A program made the position numbers and the translations under genes. Shown in pieces: positions 1 through 7,325 of a stretch of 13,558 nt of DNA. Where the stretch lies: positions 1 through 13,558 of the forward strand of contig JAMFSG010000037.1 in the NCBI GenBank assembly GCA_026225155.1, read 5' to 3'. Each line of letters opens with the position of its first letter. Position 1 is the stretch's first letter. The notes beneath the pieces are model-generated. The model did no database searches. It was not told where the DNA came from and was given only the letters and a program-made list of their open reading frames with translations. This DNA is from Verrucomicrobiota bacterium. GTDB taxonomy: Bacteria > Verrucomicrobiota > Verrucomicrobiia > Limisphaerales > UBA11358.

Positions 1-2
1 AA

Positions 3-740
3 AATTTCATGTGCGATGGCGGCCGTCCGCTGAAAGTGCTCGATCAAATCCTCGAACTATATCGCGTCGTGCAGCACGGCGTCTCGATGTATTTCGGTTC
101 GTCGGAAAAATTGAACCGCGAGCATCTCAAAAAAATCAAGCGGCTCGTTAAGCGCACCAAGACGCCGTGGCTGTCCGATCATCTTTGCTGGGGCAGTGTG
201 GATGGTCGCTACACGCACGATCTGTTGCCGATGCCTTACACGTTCGCCGCCGCGAAAGTCACTGCGCAACGCATCCGCGAGGCGCGTGATTTTCTCGAAG
301 TTCCCATCTGCGTGGAAAATGTCAGCAGCTACGCGGAATTTCACGTTTCCGAAATGACCGAATGGGAATTTCTCAACGAAGTCGTCGAGCGCGCGGATTG
401 CGGCATTCTTTTGGACGTGAATAACATTTATGTCTCGTCAAAAAATCACAGTTTTAATCCGTTCGATTATGTGAACGGCATTCCGGCAGATCGCGTCGCG
501 CAAATCCACATCGCCGGGCACAGCAAATTTCAGAAATATATTTTGGACACGCACGACCATCCGGTGATTGATCCGGTCTGGAAACTTTACGAACGCGCAA
601 TCCAGCGCACCGGTCGCACCGCGACGCTGCTCGAATGGGACGACAGTATTCCGTCGTTCGACGAAGTCCACTGTGAAGCGCTCAAAGCGAATCAATTTCT
701 TCAACGCGTTGAAAAAGAATCCGCCAAAACCAAAAGTTGA
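3..740 (+). CDS. MNIO (DUF692) family enzyme, BufB-like, 5' end outside window
   Basis: The frame is open to the window edge. The codons before the ATG at 9 (Asn-Phe) continue the family's usual 'ENYF.DGG' stretch, so that ATG is probably internal and roughly 40 N-terminal residues are missing. MNIO enzymes are TIM-barrel, multinuclear non-heme iron oxidases that modify cysteines of ribosomal peptides. Counting from the ATG at 9, conserved metal or active-site candidates are present: H23 (QHGV), D57-H58 (SDHLCW), E103 (ENVSSY), D136/N138/N139 (LLDVNN), H167 and H171 (IHIAGH), D180 and H182 (DTHDHP), and E209 (LEWD). The next gene, a DUF2063 protein, overlaps the 3' end, and a DoxX gene follows. 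This is the bufferin-type order in which BufB and BufC act together on a BufA precursor. The substrate peptide is not in the window. The family call is firm; the Buf role is inferred from gene order. Confidence 0.9.
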   Translation, partial: NFMCDGGRPLKVLDQILELYRVVQHGVSMYFGSSEKLNREHLKKIKRLVKRTKTPWLSDHLCWGSVDGRYTHDLLPMPYTFAAAKVTAQRIREARDFLEVPICVENVSSYAEFHVSEMTEWEFLNEVVERADCGILLDVNNIYVSSKNHSFNPFDYVNGIPADRVAQIHIAGHSKFQKYILDTHDHPVIDPVWKLYERAIQRTGRTATLLEWDDSIPSFDEVHCEALKANQFLQRVEKESAKTKS

Positions 741-1650
741 ACGCCAGACCGCGCGTGAGTTTCATTCGCTGCAACGGCTCATGGCGCGCGCCGTCATGCG
801 TCCGCTTGGTCGCGGCGATGTGATGCAACGCAAATGGATTGATGGTCGTGCGACGAAAACCATCGCCGAAAGTTTTATCAAACCGAACGACCGGCTGACA
901 TCGTTCGAGCGTTTGGAAATTTACAATCGGCAATATTGGTTCCGTATTCGGCAATGTTTTTACGAAGATTATCTGGGCTTGCGCGCGATTCTGGGCGACA
1001 AAAAATTCGAGCGGCTGGCGGACGAATATCTTTCCAAATTTCCATCACAATCTTATACGCTGCGTAATCTCGGTTCGCGGCTGGTGAAGTTTTTGCAAGC
1101 CGAACCACGGTGGACAAAACCAAAAACCCAACTCGCGCTCGACCTCGCGCGGCTGGAATGGGCGCACATCGAGGCGTTCGACAATGAAGCCAGGCCGTCG
1201 CTGAAAATGGAAGATTTGACCGGCGTGGACGCGGCGAAAATCCGTCTCAAATTGCAACCACATTTGACGTTGTTGAAATTGGAAAATGTCGTGGACGATT
1301 TTTTGATCGAACTAAAAAAAAATTCCGGCCTGCGCAGCGAAGCCAGTAACGCGATGGAACAAAATCAGCGCCGCAAAAAAGCGCAAAAGGCGCACGCGCT
1401 AAAACGCCAAACCAATTTCCTCGCCGTGCACCGTTATAAGGACGCCATTTATTACAAACAGCTTGAGCCTGGACAATTTTTGCTCTTGTCGGAATTGCGA
1501 GGCGGCGCGACTTTGGAAAAATCCGTCGCCAAATTAGTTAGCTTAAAAATTTCCGGCGACCTTGGTGCGAGGGTCGGCAAATGGTTTGCCAACTGGGCCG
1601 CGCTCGGCTGGTTCTGCGGATTGGAAGATTCCACAAAACGAAAATCATGA
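709..1650 (+). CDS. DUF2063 protein, BufC-like partner of the MNIO enzyme
   Basis: The N-terminal half (residues about 17-130 from the TTG at 709) has the DUF2063 pattern: LQRLMARAV, then FIKPNDRLTSFERLEIYNRQ, then a helical stretch with EDYLGLRAILG, the F..LA..YL motif and the PSQSYTLRNL motif. Family members accompany MNIO enzymes and are thought to bring the precursor peptide to them; the old label is 'putative DNA-binding domain'. The C-terminal part (about 237-305) looks like a small winged-helix-like domain. Between them is a Lys/Arg/Gln-rich stretch (about 205-235) that makes the protein longer than I would expect. The start is uncertain. The open frame begins at an ATG at 568, but that would overlap the MNIO gene by 173 bases. 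GTG 673, TTG 709 and ATG 781 are alternatives, and ATG 781 would cut into the first conserved helix. No convincing ribosome-binding site decides it. The gene ends in ATGA, overlapping the start of the DoxX gene. Confidence 0.82.
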   Translation: MKKNPPKPKVERQTAREFHSLQRLMARAVMRPLGRGDVMQRKWIDGRATKTIAESFIKPNDRLTSFERLEIYNRQYWFRIRQCFYEDYLGLRAILGDKKFERLADEYLSKFPSQSYTLRNLGSRLVKFLQAEPRWTKPKTQLALDLARLEWAHIEAFDNEARPSLKMEDLTGVDAAKIRLKLQPHLTLLKLENVVDDFLIELKKNSGLRSEASNAMEQNQRRKKAQKAHALKRQTNFLAVHRYKDAIYYKQLEPGQFLLLSELRGGATLEKSVAKLVSLKISGDLGARVGKWFANWAALGWFCGLEDSTKRKS

Positions 1651-2120
1651 AACTGTTTGAAAAATTTTACCGATTGTTCGTCAAGCTGGCGAACCTGCTG
1701 CAATCGCCATTTCTGCTGGCCATCCGGTTTTATTGGGGCTGGCTATTTTTCCAGGCCGGCTGGGGCAAGCTGCACAGCATCCCGCACGTCACGGATTTTT
1801 TTCAAAGCTTGCACATCCCGCTGCCGGGCGTGAATGCTTGGTTTGTCTCCCTCTTGGAGTGTTTCGGCGGCTGGTTTTTGATGGCCGGGTTGGGCTCGCG
1901 GCTCGTCGCGTTCTTGCTCGCGTTCGACATGGTCATCGCCTACATCACGGCGGATTCGGATGCGTTGAAAGCGATCTTCACCGACTCTGATAAATTTGTC
2001 CATGCCGCTCCCTTTGCGTTTTTGTTCGCGACGCTGGTCGTGTTGGCTTTCGGCCCCGGAAAATTTTCGCTCGACTGGCTGATCGCCCGGACTTTATTCC
2101 GTAAAAAAGCCGGCGCTTGA
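1647..2120 (+). CDS. DoxX-family membrane protein, third gene of the Buf-like operon
   Basis: This is a 157-residue integral membrane protein with about four hydrophobic segments (roughly residues 22-40, 62-80, 84-101 and 119-136). It has the DoxX-type signature: FYWGWLFFQAGWGKL in the first helix and ECFGGWFLMAGLGSR in the second. The ATG at 1647 is preferred because it overlaps the upstream stop (ATGA) and gives a normal DoxX N terminus; an in-frame ATG at 1581 would lie inside the upstream gene. DoxX proteins occur with DUF692 and DUF2063 genes in bufferin-type operons, where this position is called BufD. Its biochemical role is not established; a membrane redox or transport role is possible. 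The gene is convergent with metH across 103 bases (2121-2223) in which I see no strong terminator. Confidence 0.85.
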   Translation: MKLFEKFYRLFVKLANLLQSPFLLAIRFYWGWLFFQAGWGKLHSIPHVTDFFQSLHIPLPGVNAWFVSLLECFGGWFLMAGLGSRLVAFLLAFDMVIAYITADSDALKAIFTDSDKFVHAAPFAFLFATLVVLAFGPGKFSLDWLIARTLFRKKAGA

Positions 2121-2223
2121 TTTTTAGGTGATTGATCTGTTTTTAATTTACACAGCGGGAAAAATCTGCCGATGAAATAAAAATCAAACATATCTGATTC
2201 AAAAATTACCTAACCTGGATAAC

Positions 2224-5200
2224 TCACGCCGGATTGTAATTCAGCCACGGGCCGAGCCAGCGTTCCATTTCGGCAACGGATTTATTTTTGCGTTTGGCCA
2301 AATCTTCAATCTGATCTTTGCCGAGTTTGCCGACGGCGAAATATTTGGCTTCGGGATGTGCAAAATAAAGTCCGCTGACGGAACTGCCGGGCCACATGGC
2401 GAAACTTTCGGTCAACTGGATGCCGGCATTTTTCTTCACGTCGAGCAAATTCCAGAGCGTGTCTTTTTCCGTGTGGTCAGGGCACGCGGGATAACCTGGA
2501 GCCGGACGGATGCCACGATATTTTTCCTCGATCAAATCTTCCGGCGCCAGGTTTTCGGTTTTGCCAAAACCCCATTCGTCGCGCGTGCGTTTGTGGAGAT
2601 ATTCGGCGAACGCCTCGGCCAGACGATCGGCGATCGCCTCGATCATGATCGCGTTGTAGTCGTCGTTTTGCTTTTTGTATTCGTCGGCCAAATCTTTTAC
2701 TTCCGCACCGGCGGTCACGGCAAAGGCGCCGATGTAATCTGGGAAGGACGGCGTGCCGCCGTCCCCATTTTTTTTCGGCGCGATGAAATCTGCCAAACAA
2801 TAATTTGGCGTGCCGTCACCTTTATCAATTTGCTGGCGCAGGAAATGGAGCGTCGTCAAAATTTTCGTGCGCGAATCGTCGGTGTAAAGTTCCACGTCGT
2901 CGCCGACGCGGTTCGCAGGAAATAATCCATAAACCGCGCGCGGCGTCAGCAGTTTTTCCGCGATGACTTTTTGCAACATCTTTTGCGCGTCGGCAAAAAG
3001 TTTGGTCGCTTCTTCGCCGTGTTTTTCGTGCGTCAAAATTTTCGGATAAACGCCGCGCAATTCCCACGTGTGAAAAAATGGCGTCCAGTCAATGAACTTG
3101 GCGATCTCGGTGAGCGAAGGATTTTCGACGACGCGCACGCCGGTGAATTCCGGTTTCGCGAGTTCGTCGAATTTCAATTTCGGCGCATTCGCGCGCGCGG
3201 CTTCGAGCGATAATAATTTTGCCGCCGAGCCGGAATGCATGGCGCGGGCTTTTTCGTAATCTTCGCGAAGCTGTTTCACGAACGGCGCTTTGCCGTCCTT
3301 GCTCAACAAACTGCTGACGACCGGCACGGCGCGTGACGCGTCGAGGACGTGGACGATCGGCTCGCTATAATGCTGGGCGATCTTGACGGCGGTGTGCGCC
3401 TTGCTCGTGGTTGCGCCGCCAATGAGCAGGGGAATCTTGAAGCCGGTTCGTTCCATCTCACGCGCAACATGAACCATTTCGTCAAGTGATGGCGTGATGA
3501 GTCCGCTCAAGCCAATGATGTCGGCGTTTTCAAGTTTTGCGCGTTCAAGAATTTTCTCGCACGGCACCATGACACCGAGGTCAATGACTTTGTAATTATT
3601 GCAGGCAAGGACGACGCCGACGATATTTTTGCCGATGTCATGGACATCGCCTTTGACGGTCGCGAGCACGATGCAGCCGGCGGCATCGTCATCGGCGGCG
3701 GAAGTTATTTCGTCTCGGCCAACTGCGCCTGCTGTTCCTTCAACTTGCGGGCTTGACCCGCCTTGCGAAGGGCCGACAGCGTCGCCTCGTTGAGCCGGCG
3801 GATTCGCTCCTCGACGCTCGGACGCTTGGAAGAACCCGTCACGGACGGCGCTGAAGTCTGGATCGTTGCTGTATTCATTAAGATAACTCTCGGCTGTAAT
3901 CCGCCCGGTTTCAAGTAGTTTTTCGACGGATCCGTGCAGGCGTTCACGAAGCCAGTCCAAATTTTTCACGGTCGGCGCGGTAAAATCCGTGTTGTCAAAG
4001 ACGAAAATTTCCAACCTGCCCTGGTCGGCGGGCTTGCGGCTCGCGAACGAAAGGACGGTTCGCGCCGACTGAAAATGTCCGCCCGCCGCCCGCGTCAACG
4101 GCACGATGCGTCCAGTTTCCTTCGCGCCGCGCCGCAAAATGTTGGCCACCGCACTTGGCCACGGAGAATAAACAAAACGGATTTGGACAACGTGCCCGCG
4201 CTCCAAGGCCGATTTGATATGCTCGCGGCTGCGCGCTTCATCTTGCAGCGTGCCGTCCATCAAAATGTCGGCGGCGTGCTCGACTTCCGTCTGCCGCGTC
4301 GCCGTCGTCTTGCCGCTGCCCTGGCCGCCGGCGTTGAAGGCGATCAAACTTTCCGGCGGCAATTCCTTGATCCGCTTTTCAAACAGCCAGTCAATGAAGC
4401 CGCCCGCCGGGCCGAGCGTCGCGACGCTCCAACGCTGGCGGCTGTCGCGCGTGGCCGCGTAATCCGCACTCAATTCCTGCGCGCAGTTGCGGTCGAACAC
4501 GTTCGCAAATTCCGCTTCGTAACGCGCCGCCGCGCCGTCCAAATCCGCCGCAAGTTCGGCGGCGAATTTTTGCTCGATCGCGCGTTCTTCCGCCGTCAGG
4601 TCGGGAAAAATTTCGTAGCTGAAACCTTCAACGAGCGTGACCGTGCCGGTCGCAGTTTGTTGTTCTGCCAGTGCGCGCAATTCGCGGATGCGCCGCGTGC
4701 GCGCCATTTCGGCTTCCATGAACGGTTGCAGATACGCGACGGATTTTTTCATCACGCGCGCGGATTTGACGACTTGCGGCAAAAACATTTTGCCTGCGCC
4801 AAACAGATCGCCGACGACGCTCATGCCGGCCATCAACGGGCCTTCGATGACGGTGAGTGGCTTGGCGTATTTCGCGAGCGCTTCCGCCGTGTCGGCGTCA
4901 ACGTAAGCGTCAATGCCTTTTACGAGCGCGTGCGAAAGGCGTTCTTCGACCGTGCCTTTGCGCCATTCTTCTTCGACTTTTTTGTCAGACGCCGTTGTGC
5001 CTGCGCTGGCGGCTTTTAATTTTTCACCGAAATCCACGAGCCGTTCCGTCGCGTCCGCGCGGCGATTCAGCAAAACGTCTTCGACGAGTTCTTTCAACTC
5101 CGGTTCGATCTCGTCATAAATTTCCAACATGCCGGCGTTGACGATGCCCATGTCCATGCCGGCTTTTTGCGCGTGAAATAAAAACGCGCTGTGCATCGCT

Positions 5201-7128
5201 TCGCGCACGGGATTGTTGCCGCGAAATGAAAAAGAAACATTCGAGACGCCGCCGGAAACTTTCGCGTGCGGCAGATTTTTTTTGATCCAGCGCGTGGCTT
5301 CGATGAAATCCACCGCGTAATTATTATGCTCCTCGATGCCCGTGCCGACGGTCAAAATATTTGGATCGAAAATGATGTCTTCCGGTGGAAAACCGATTTC
5401 GTTCACGAGGATTTTATACGCGCGTTCGCAGATGCGGATTTTTTCCGCATACGTCGCGGCCTGGCCTTGTTCGTCAAACGCCATCACGACGACCGCCGCG
5501 CCGAATTGCAAAATCTTTTTCGCATGCTCGCGGAATTTCGTTTCGCCTTCTTTCAGCGAAATGGAATTCACGATGCCTTTGCCTTGCAGACATTTCAGGC
5601 CGGCCTCGATGACTTCAAATTTCGACGAGTCCACCATGAACGGAACTTTGGCGACTTCCGGTTCGCTGCCGAGCAGCAGGAGAAAACGCGTCATTGCGGC
5701 GACGCCATCAATCATCCCTTCGTCCATGCAGATATCAATGATGTTCGCGCCGTTCTCGACTTGCTGGCGCGCGACGCTGACGGCTTCTTCGTAATTGCCT
5801 TCCTTGATGAGCTTCGCAAATTTCGGCGAACCCGCGACGTTCGTGCGTTCGCCGATCATGATGAACTGCCCGATCTGCTGCGTGAACGGCTGTGAGCCAG
5901 AAAGTCGAAGCGGACGCGGCTCAATGGTTTGGGTGGAACGGCCAACTTGGCCGTTCTGTCCGGCAACTTGCCGGACAGCGGTTGGCAAGTTGCCAACCGC
6001 AACGGGCTGGTAGCCCGTTCCACCCAGGCGAAATGTGCCCGATTCTTTCATCACAAATTCACGCGGATGTTTTCCATCCAGCGCTTTGGCAATCGCGGCA
6101 ATATGTTCCGGCGTGTTGCCGCAGCAGCCGCCGGCGATGTTCACCAAATTGCTTTGCGCAAATTCGCCGAGATAATTTGCCATGTCGGCCGGCTCCAGAT
6201 CAAAGCCCGTCGGCGACAGCGGATTCGGCAAACCGGCGTTCGGATAACACGAAATTGCCGTGTCCGATTTCTCCGCGAGTTCCGCGAGAAACGGCCTCAT
6301 CAAATCCGGTCCGAGCGAGCAATTCAAGCCGATGGAAATCGGTTTGACGTGCTTCATCGCGTTCCAATACGCCTCGATGGTCTGCGCGGAAATCATCGTT
6401 TCGCCACCGCGCCCAACGGCGGCGGAAATCATGATCGGTAGAATTTTTTTATCCGCCGCGAAAACTTCCTGAATCGCGACGAGCGCGGCTTTGGCGTTCA
6501 GCGAATCAAAAATCGTTTCGACCAGCAAAATATCCGAGCCGCCCGCGATGAGCGCGCGCACTTGCTGGACGTAAGCCGTTTTAACTTGGTCAAAAGTGCA
6601 GACGCGAAAGCCGGCGTCGTCCGCATCCGGCGAATTGGACAGCGAAACGGTCAGCGGCCCGATCGCGCCCGCGACGAAACGCGGACGTCCGGTTTTGTTC
6701 GCGATGCGATCCGCCCATTCGCGGCATTGCTTCGCGGATTGCTCGTTGATTTCCCACGCGAGGTCGTTGAGAAATTTATTTTCAATGACGGTTTGATAAA
6801 ACGCCGGGTCTTTGCGTCCGCCATGTTCGCGCGGATCGTCCACGAAAAATTCGCTCTGGCCGATGCTCGTCGCGGAAAAAGTATTCGTCTCGATGATGTC
6901 CGCGCCGGCTTCGAGAAAACGGCGATGGATGTCGCCGATCGTCGCCGCTTGCGTGAGCGAATAAAGATCGCCGTTGTTTTTCAGATCCTTTTTGGAATCT
7001 GCAAAACGTTCGCCGCGAATCTCCTTTTCGCCCAAGCCGTAAGTGCGGATGGTCGTGCCCATTGCGCCGTCAATGATGACGATGCGTTCGCGCAGGGCTT
7101 TTTGCAAGAGTTCGGCGTTATTCGACAT
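2224..7128 (-). CDS. metH: Cobalamin-dependent methionine synthase with an inserted P-loop kinase domain
   Basis: MetH transfers a methyl group from methyl-tetrahydrofolate to homocysteine via B12. All four modules are present. The homocysteine domain (about 1-350) has zinc ligands C270 and C335/C336. The pterin domain (about 421-690) begins near IGERTN. In the B12 module the cap helices are at about 722-807, and the Rossmann domain (about 1151-1280) carries DVHDIG with axial ligand H1163. The activation domain (about 1310-1634) has RPAPGYPACPDHTEK at 1541. The protein has 1634 residues; E. coli MetH has 1227. The excess comprises a roughly 334-residue kinase-like insert (808-1141), a palindrome-encoded linker (368-400) and a small palindromic insert near 1454-1462. 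Catalytic residues look intact, so activity is plausible, but the large insert sits where the cap must move relative to the B12 domain. No Shine-Dalgarno site precedes the ATG. No cobalamin or SAM riboswitch was recognised in the short leader. Confidence 0.95.
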   Translation of the reverse strand: MSNNAELLQKALRERIVIIDGAMGTTIRTYGLGEKEIRGERFADSKKDLKNNGDLYSLTQAATIGDIHRRFLEAGADIIETNTFSATSIGQSEFFVDDPREHGGRKDPAFYQTVIENKFLNDLAWEINEQSAKQCREWADRIANKTGRPRFVAGAIGPLTVSLSNSPDADDAGFRVCTFDQVKTAYVQQVRALIAGGSDILLVETIFDSLNAKAALVAIQEVFAADKKILPIMISAAVGRGGETMISAQTIEAYWNAMKHVKPISIGLNCSLGPDLMRPFLAELAEKSDTAISCYPNAGLPNPLSPTGFDLEPADMANYLGEFAQSNLVNIAGGCCGNTPEHIAAIAKALDGKHPREFVMKESGTFRLGGTGYQPVAVGNLPTAVRQVAGQNGQVGRSTQTIEPRPLRLSGSQPFTQQIGQFIMIGERTNVAGSPKFAKLIKEGNYEEAVSVARQQVENGANIIDICMDEGMIDGVAAMTRFLLLLGSEPEVAKVPFMVDSSKFEVIEAGLKCLQGKGIVNSISLKEGETKFREHAKKILQFGAAVVVMAFDEQGQAATYAEKIRICERAYKILVNEIGFPPEDIIFDPNILTVGTGIEEHNNYAVDFIEATRWIKKNLPHAKVSGGVSNVSFSFRGNNPVREAMHSAFLFHAQKAGMDMGIVNAGMLEIYDEIEPELKELVEDVLLNRRADATERLVDFGEKLKAASAGTTASDKKVEEEWRKGTVEERLSHALVKGIDAYVDADTAEALAKYAKPLTVIEGPLMAGMSVVGDLFGAGKMFLPQVVKSARVMKKSVAYLQPFMEAEMARTRRIRELRALAEQQTATGTVTLVEGFSYEIFPDLTAEERAIEQKFAAELAADLDGAAARYEAEFANVFDRNCAQELSADYAATRDSRQRWSVATLGPAGGFIDWLFEKRIKELPPESLIAFNAGGQGSGKTTATRQTEVEHAADILMDGTLQDEARSREHIKSALERGHVVQIRFVYSPWPSAVANILRRGAKETGRIVPLTRAAGGHFQSARTVLSFASRKPADQGRLEIFVFDNTDFTAPTVKNLDWLRERLHGSVEKLLETGRITAESYLNEYSNDPDFSAVRDGFFQASERRGANPPAQRGDAVGPSQGGSSPQVEGTAGAVGRDEITSAADDDAAGCIVLATVKGDVHDIGKNIVGVVLACNNYKVIDLGVMVPCEKILERAKLENADIIGLSGLITPSLDEMVHVAREMERTGFKIPLLIGGATTSKAHTAVKIAQHYSEPIVHVLDASRAVPVVSSLLSKDGKAPFVKQLREDYEKARAMHSGSAAKLLSLEAARANAPKLKFDELAKPEFTGVRVVENPSLTEIAKFIDWTPFFHTWELRGVYPKILTHEKHGEEATKLFADAQKMLQKVIAEKLLTPRAVYGLFPANRVGDDVELYTDDSRTKILTTLHFLRQQIDKGDGTPNYCLADFIAPKKNGDGGTPSFPDYIGAFAVTAGAEVKDLADEYKKQNDDYNAIMIEAIADRLAEAFAEYLHKRTRDEWGFGKTENLAPEDLIEEKYRGIRPAPGYPACPDHTEKDTLWNLLDVKKNAGIQLTESFAMWPGSSVSGLYFAHPEAKYFAVGKLGKDQIEDLAKRKNKSVAEMERWLGPWLNYNPA
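2746..2764. repeat. Perfect hairpin embedded in the metH coding frame
   Basis: Arms GGACGGCG (2746-2753) and CGCCGTCC (2757-2764) flank a TGC loop. The same arms, with one extra base pair and a TGT loop, form the hairpin at 11008-11028 in the ppdK downstream region. Here the element is read in frame on the minus strand as part of NGDGGTPSFP (residues about 1454-1463), in a loop of the activation domain just before the conserved DYIGAFAV. It looks like a short copy of a dispersed repeat tolerated in a surface loop. Confidence 0.6.
3705..4707 (-). other. Zeta-toxin-like P-loop kinase domain embedded in MetH
   Basis: Between 'QPFMEAE' at the end of the MetH cap and 'AAGCIVLATVKGDVHD' at the start of the B12 domain lie about 334 residues that belong to no MetH module. 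They include a Walker A motif, GGQGSGKT (G934-T941, catalytic Lys940). About 17 residues on comes ILMDGTLQDEARSREHI, then HVVQIRFVYSPWPSAVANIL, then KETGRIVPL and HFQSARTVL, then a VFDNTDF strand. This order (P-loop, D-G-T, R-S, Tyr strand, RR, TGR-VPL) resembles zeta-toxin/UDP-sugar kinase-like P-loop proteins. The first insert residue is a Met (M808, ATG at 4707) that could be an old start codon. Two hand-counted lines inside the insert are about 68-70% G+C (4081-4140, 4261-4320), against 53-62% in four sampled metH lines outside it. The fold assignment is from motifs only. Confidence 0.75.
5931..6025. repeat. Compound palindromic element, four tandem hairpins, in frame within metH
   Basis: An 11-bp outer inverted repeat (GGGTGGAACGG at 5931-5941, CCGTTCCACCC at 6015-6025) encloses four back-to-back perfect hairpins. 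They are 5937-5955 (9-bp arms, 1-nt loop), 5956-5978 (11-bp arms, 1-nt loop), 5978-6000 (11-bp arms, 1-nt loop) and 6001-6019 (8-bp arms, 3-nt loop). The element is translated as MetH residues about 368-400 (TGYQPVAVGNLPT... QVGRSTQ), in the linker between the homocysteine and pterin domains. Its regularity goes far beyond coding constraint and resembles protein-coding palindromic repeats such as those described in Rickettsia. Confidence 0.85.
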
Positions 7129-7134
7129 GGATTC

Positions 7135-7162
7135 AAAATAACCAATGTTGGCGGTAATTCAA
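7135..7162 (-). promoter_or_regulatory. Weak candidate sigma-70 promoter for metH
   Basis: On the minus strand TTGAAT (7162-7157) and TATTTT (7140-7135) are separated by 16 bases, each matching four of six consensus bases. The -10 would end 6 bases before the metH ATG, so the transcript would be leaderless or nearly so. This fits the absence of a Shine-Dalgarno site but could be chance in A/T-rich DNA. Confidence 0.3.
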
Positions 7163-7211
7163 ATTAAAAATCAACGCATCTGGATATGATGATTTGATAA
7201 AATATAAAACT

Positions 7212-7316
7212 GGTAGGGCGGAGCTGCCGCTCCGCCTTGATTTTGAAAAAATGAGAATGAAATTTTTTGCGTCGTCGCCAAAAAAATAATGGGCAAAGCT
7301 GCCGCTTTGCCCTACC
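7212..7316. repeat. Palindromic repeat element between vapC and metH
   Basis: Outer arms GGTAGGG (7212-7218) and CCCTACC (7310-7316) enclose two hairpins with identical TGCC loops on the plus strand. One is 7217-7236 (arms GGCGGAGC/GCTCCGCC), the other 7291-7312 (arms GGGCAAAGC/GCTTTGCCC). The two hairpins are variants of one unit (GGGC-RRAGC). Spacing and layout resemble a small non-autonomous mobile or REP-like element. It starts 10 bases past the vapC stop and fills much of the 197-base gap before metH. Confidence 0.7.
7280..7312 (-). terminator. Intrinsic terminator of vapBC, formed by a repeat hairpin
   Basis: Read on the minus strand, the hairpin with 9-bp arms (7312-7304 and 7299-7291, 4-nt loop) is followed by ATTATTTTTTT (7290-7280). 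Stem plus U-tract lies 14 bases after the vapC stop, as expected of a rho-independent terminator. It would also insulate metH from vapBC transcription. Confidence 0.65.
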
Positions 7317-7325
7317 GGATTATTT

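Noticed and set aside
2121..2223. A bidirectional terminator between the DoxX gene and metH
   Set aside because: Only 4-5 bp stems can be drawn there; none has a convincing stem plus T-run.
3705..3947. An 80-codon minus-strand frame inside metH as a separate gene
   Set aside because: Its first part is just metH out of frame. Only its last 40 or so codons look protein-like, best explained as the old C terminus of the captured kinase rather than an independent gene.
3934..5019. A 361-codon open frame antisense to metH, over the kinase insert
   Set aside because: It is a mirror of the metH coding frame: Arg/Phe/Ala-rich, no recognisable domain, and metH on the other strand has clear family motifs.
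5931..6025. A CRISPR array suggested by repeated short palindromes
   Set aside because: The hairpins differ in sequence and abut each other without spacers, and the region lies inside a coding frame.
7129..7325. A cobalamin or SAM riboswitch before metH
   Set aside because: The gap is only 197 bases, over half of it is the repeat element, and I see no B12-box-like or SAM-box-like conserved core on the minus strand.
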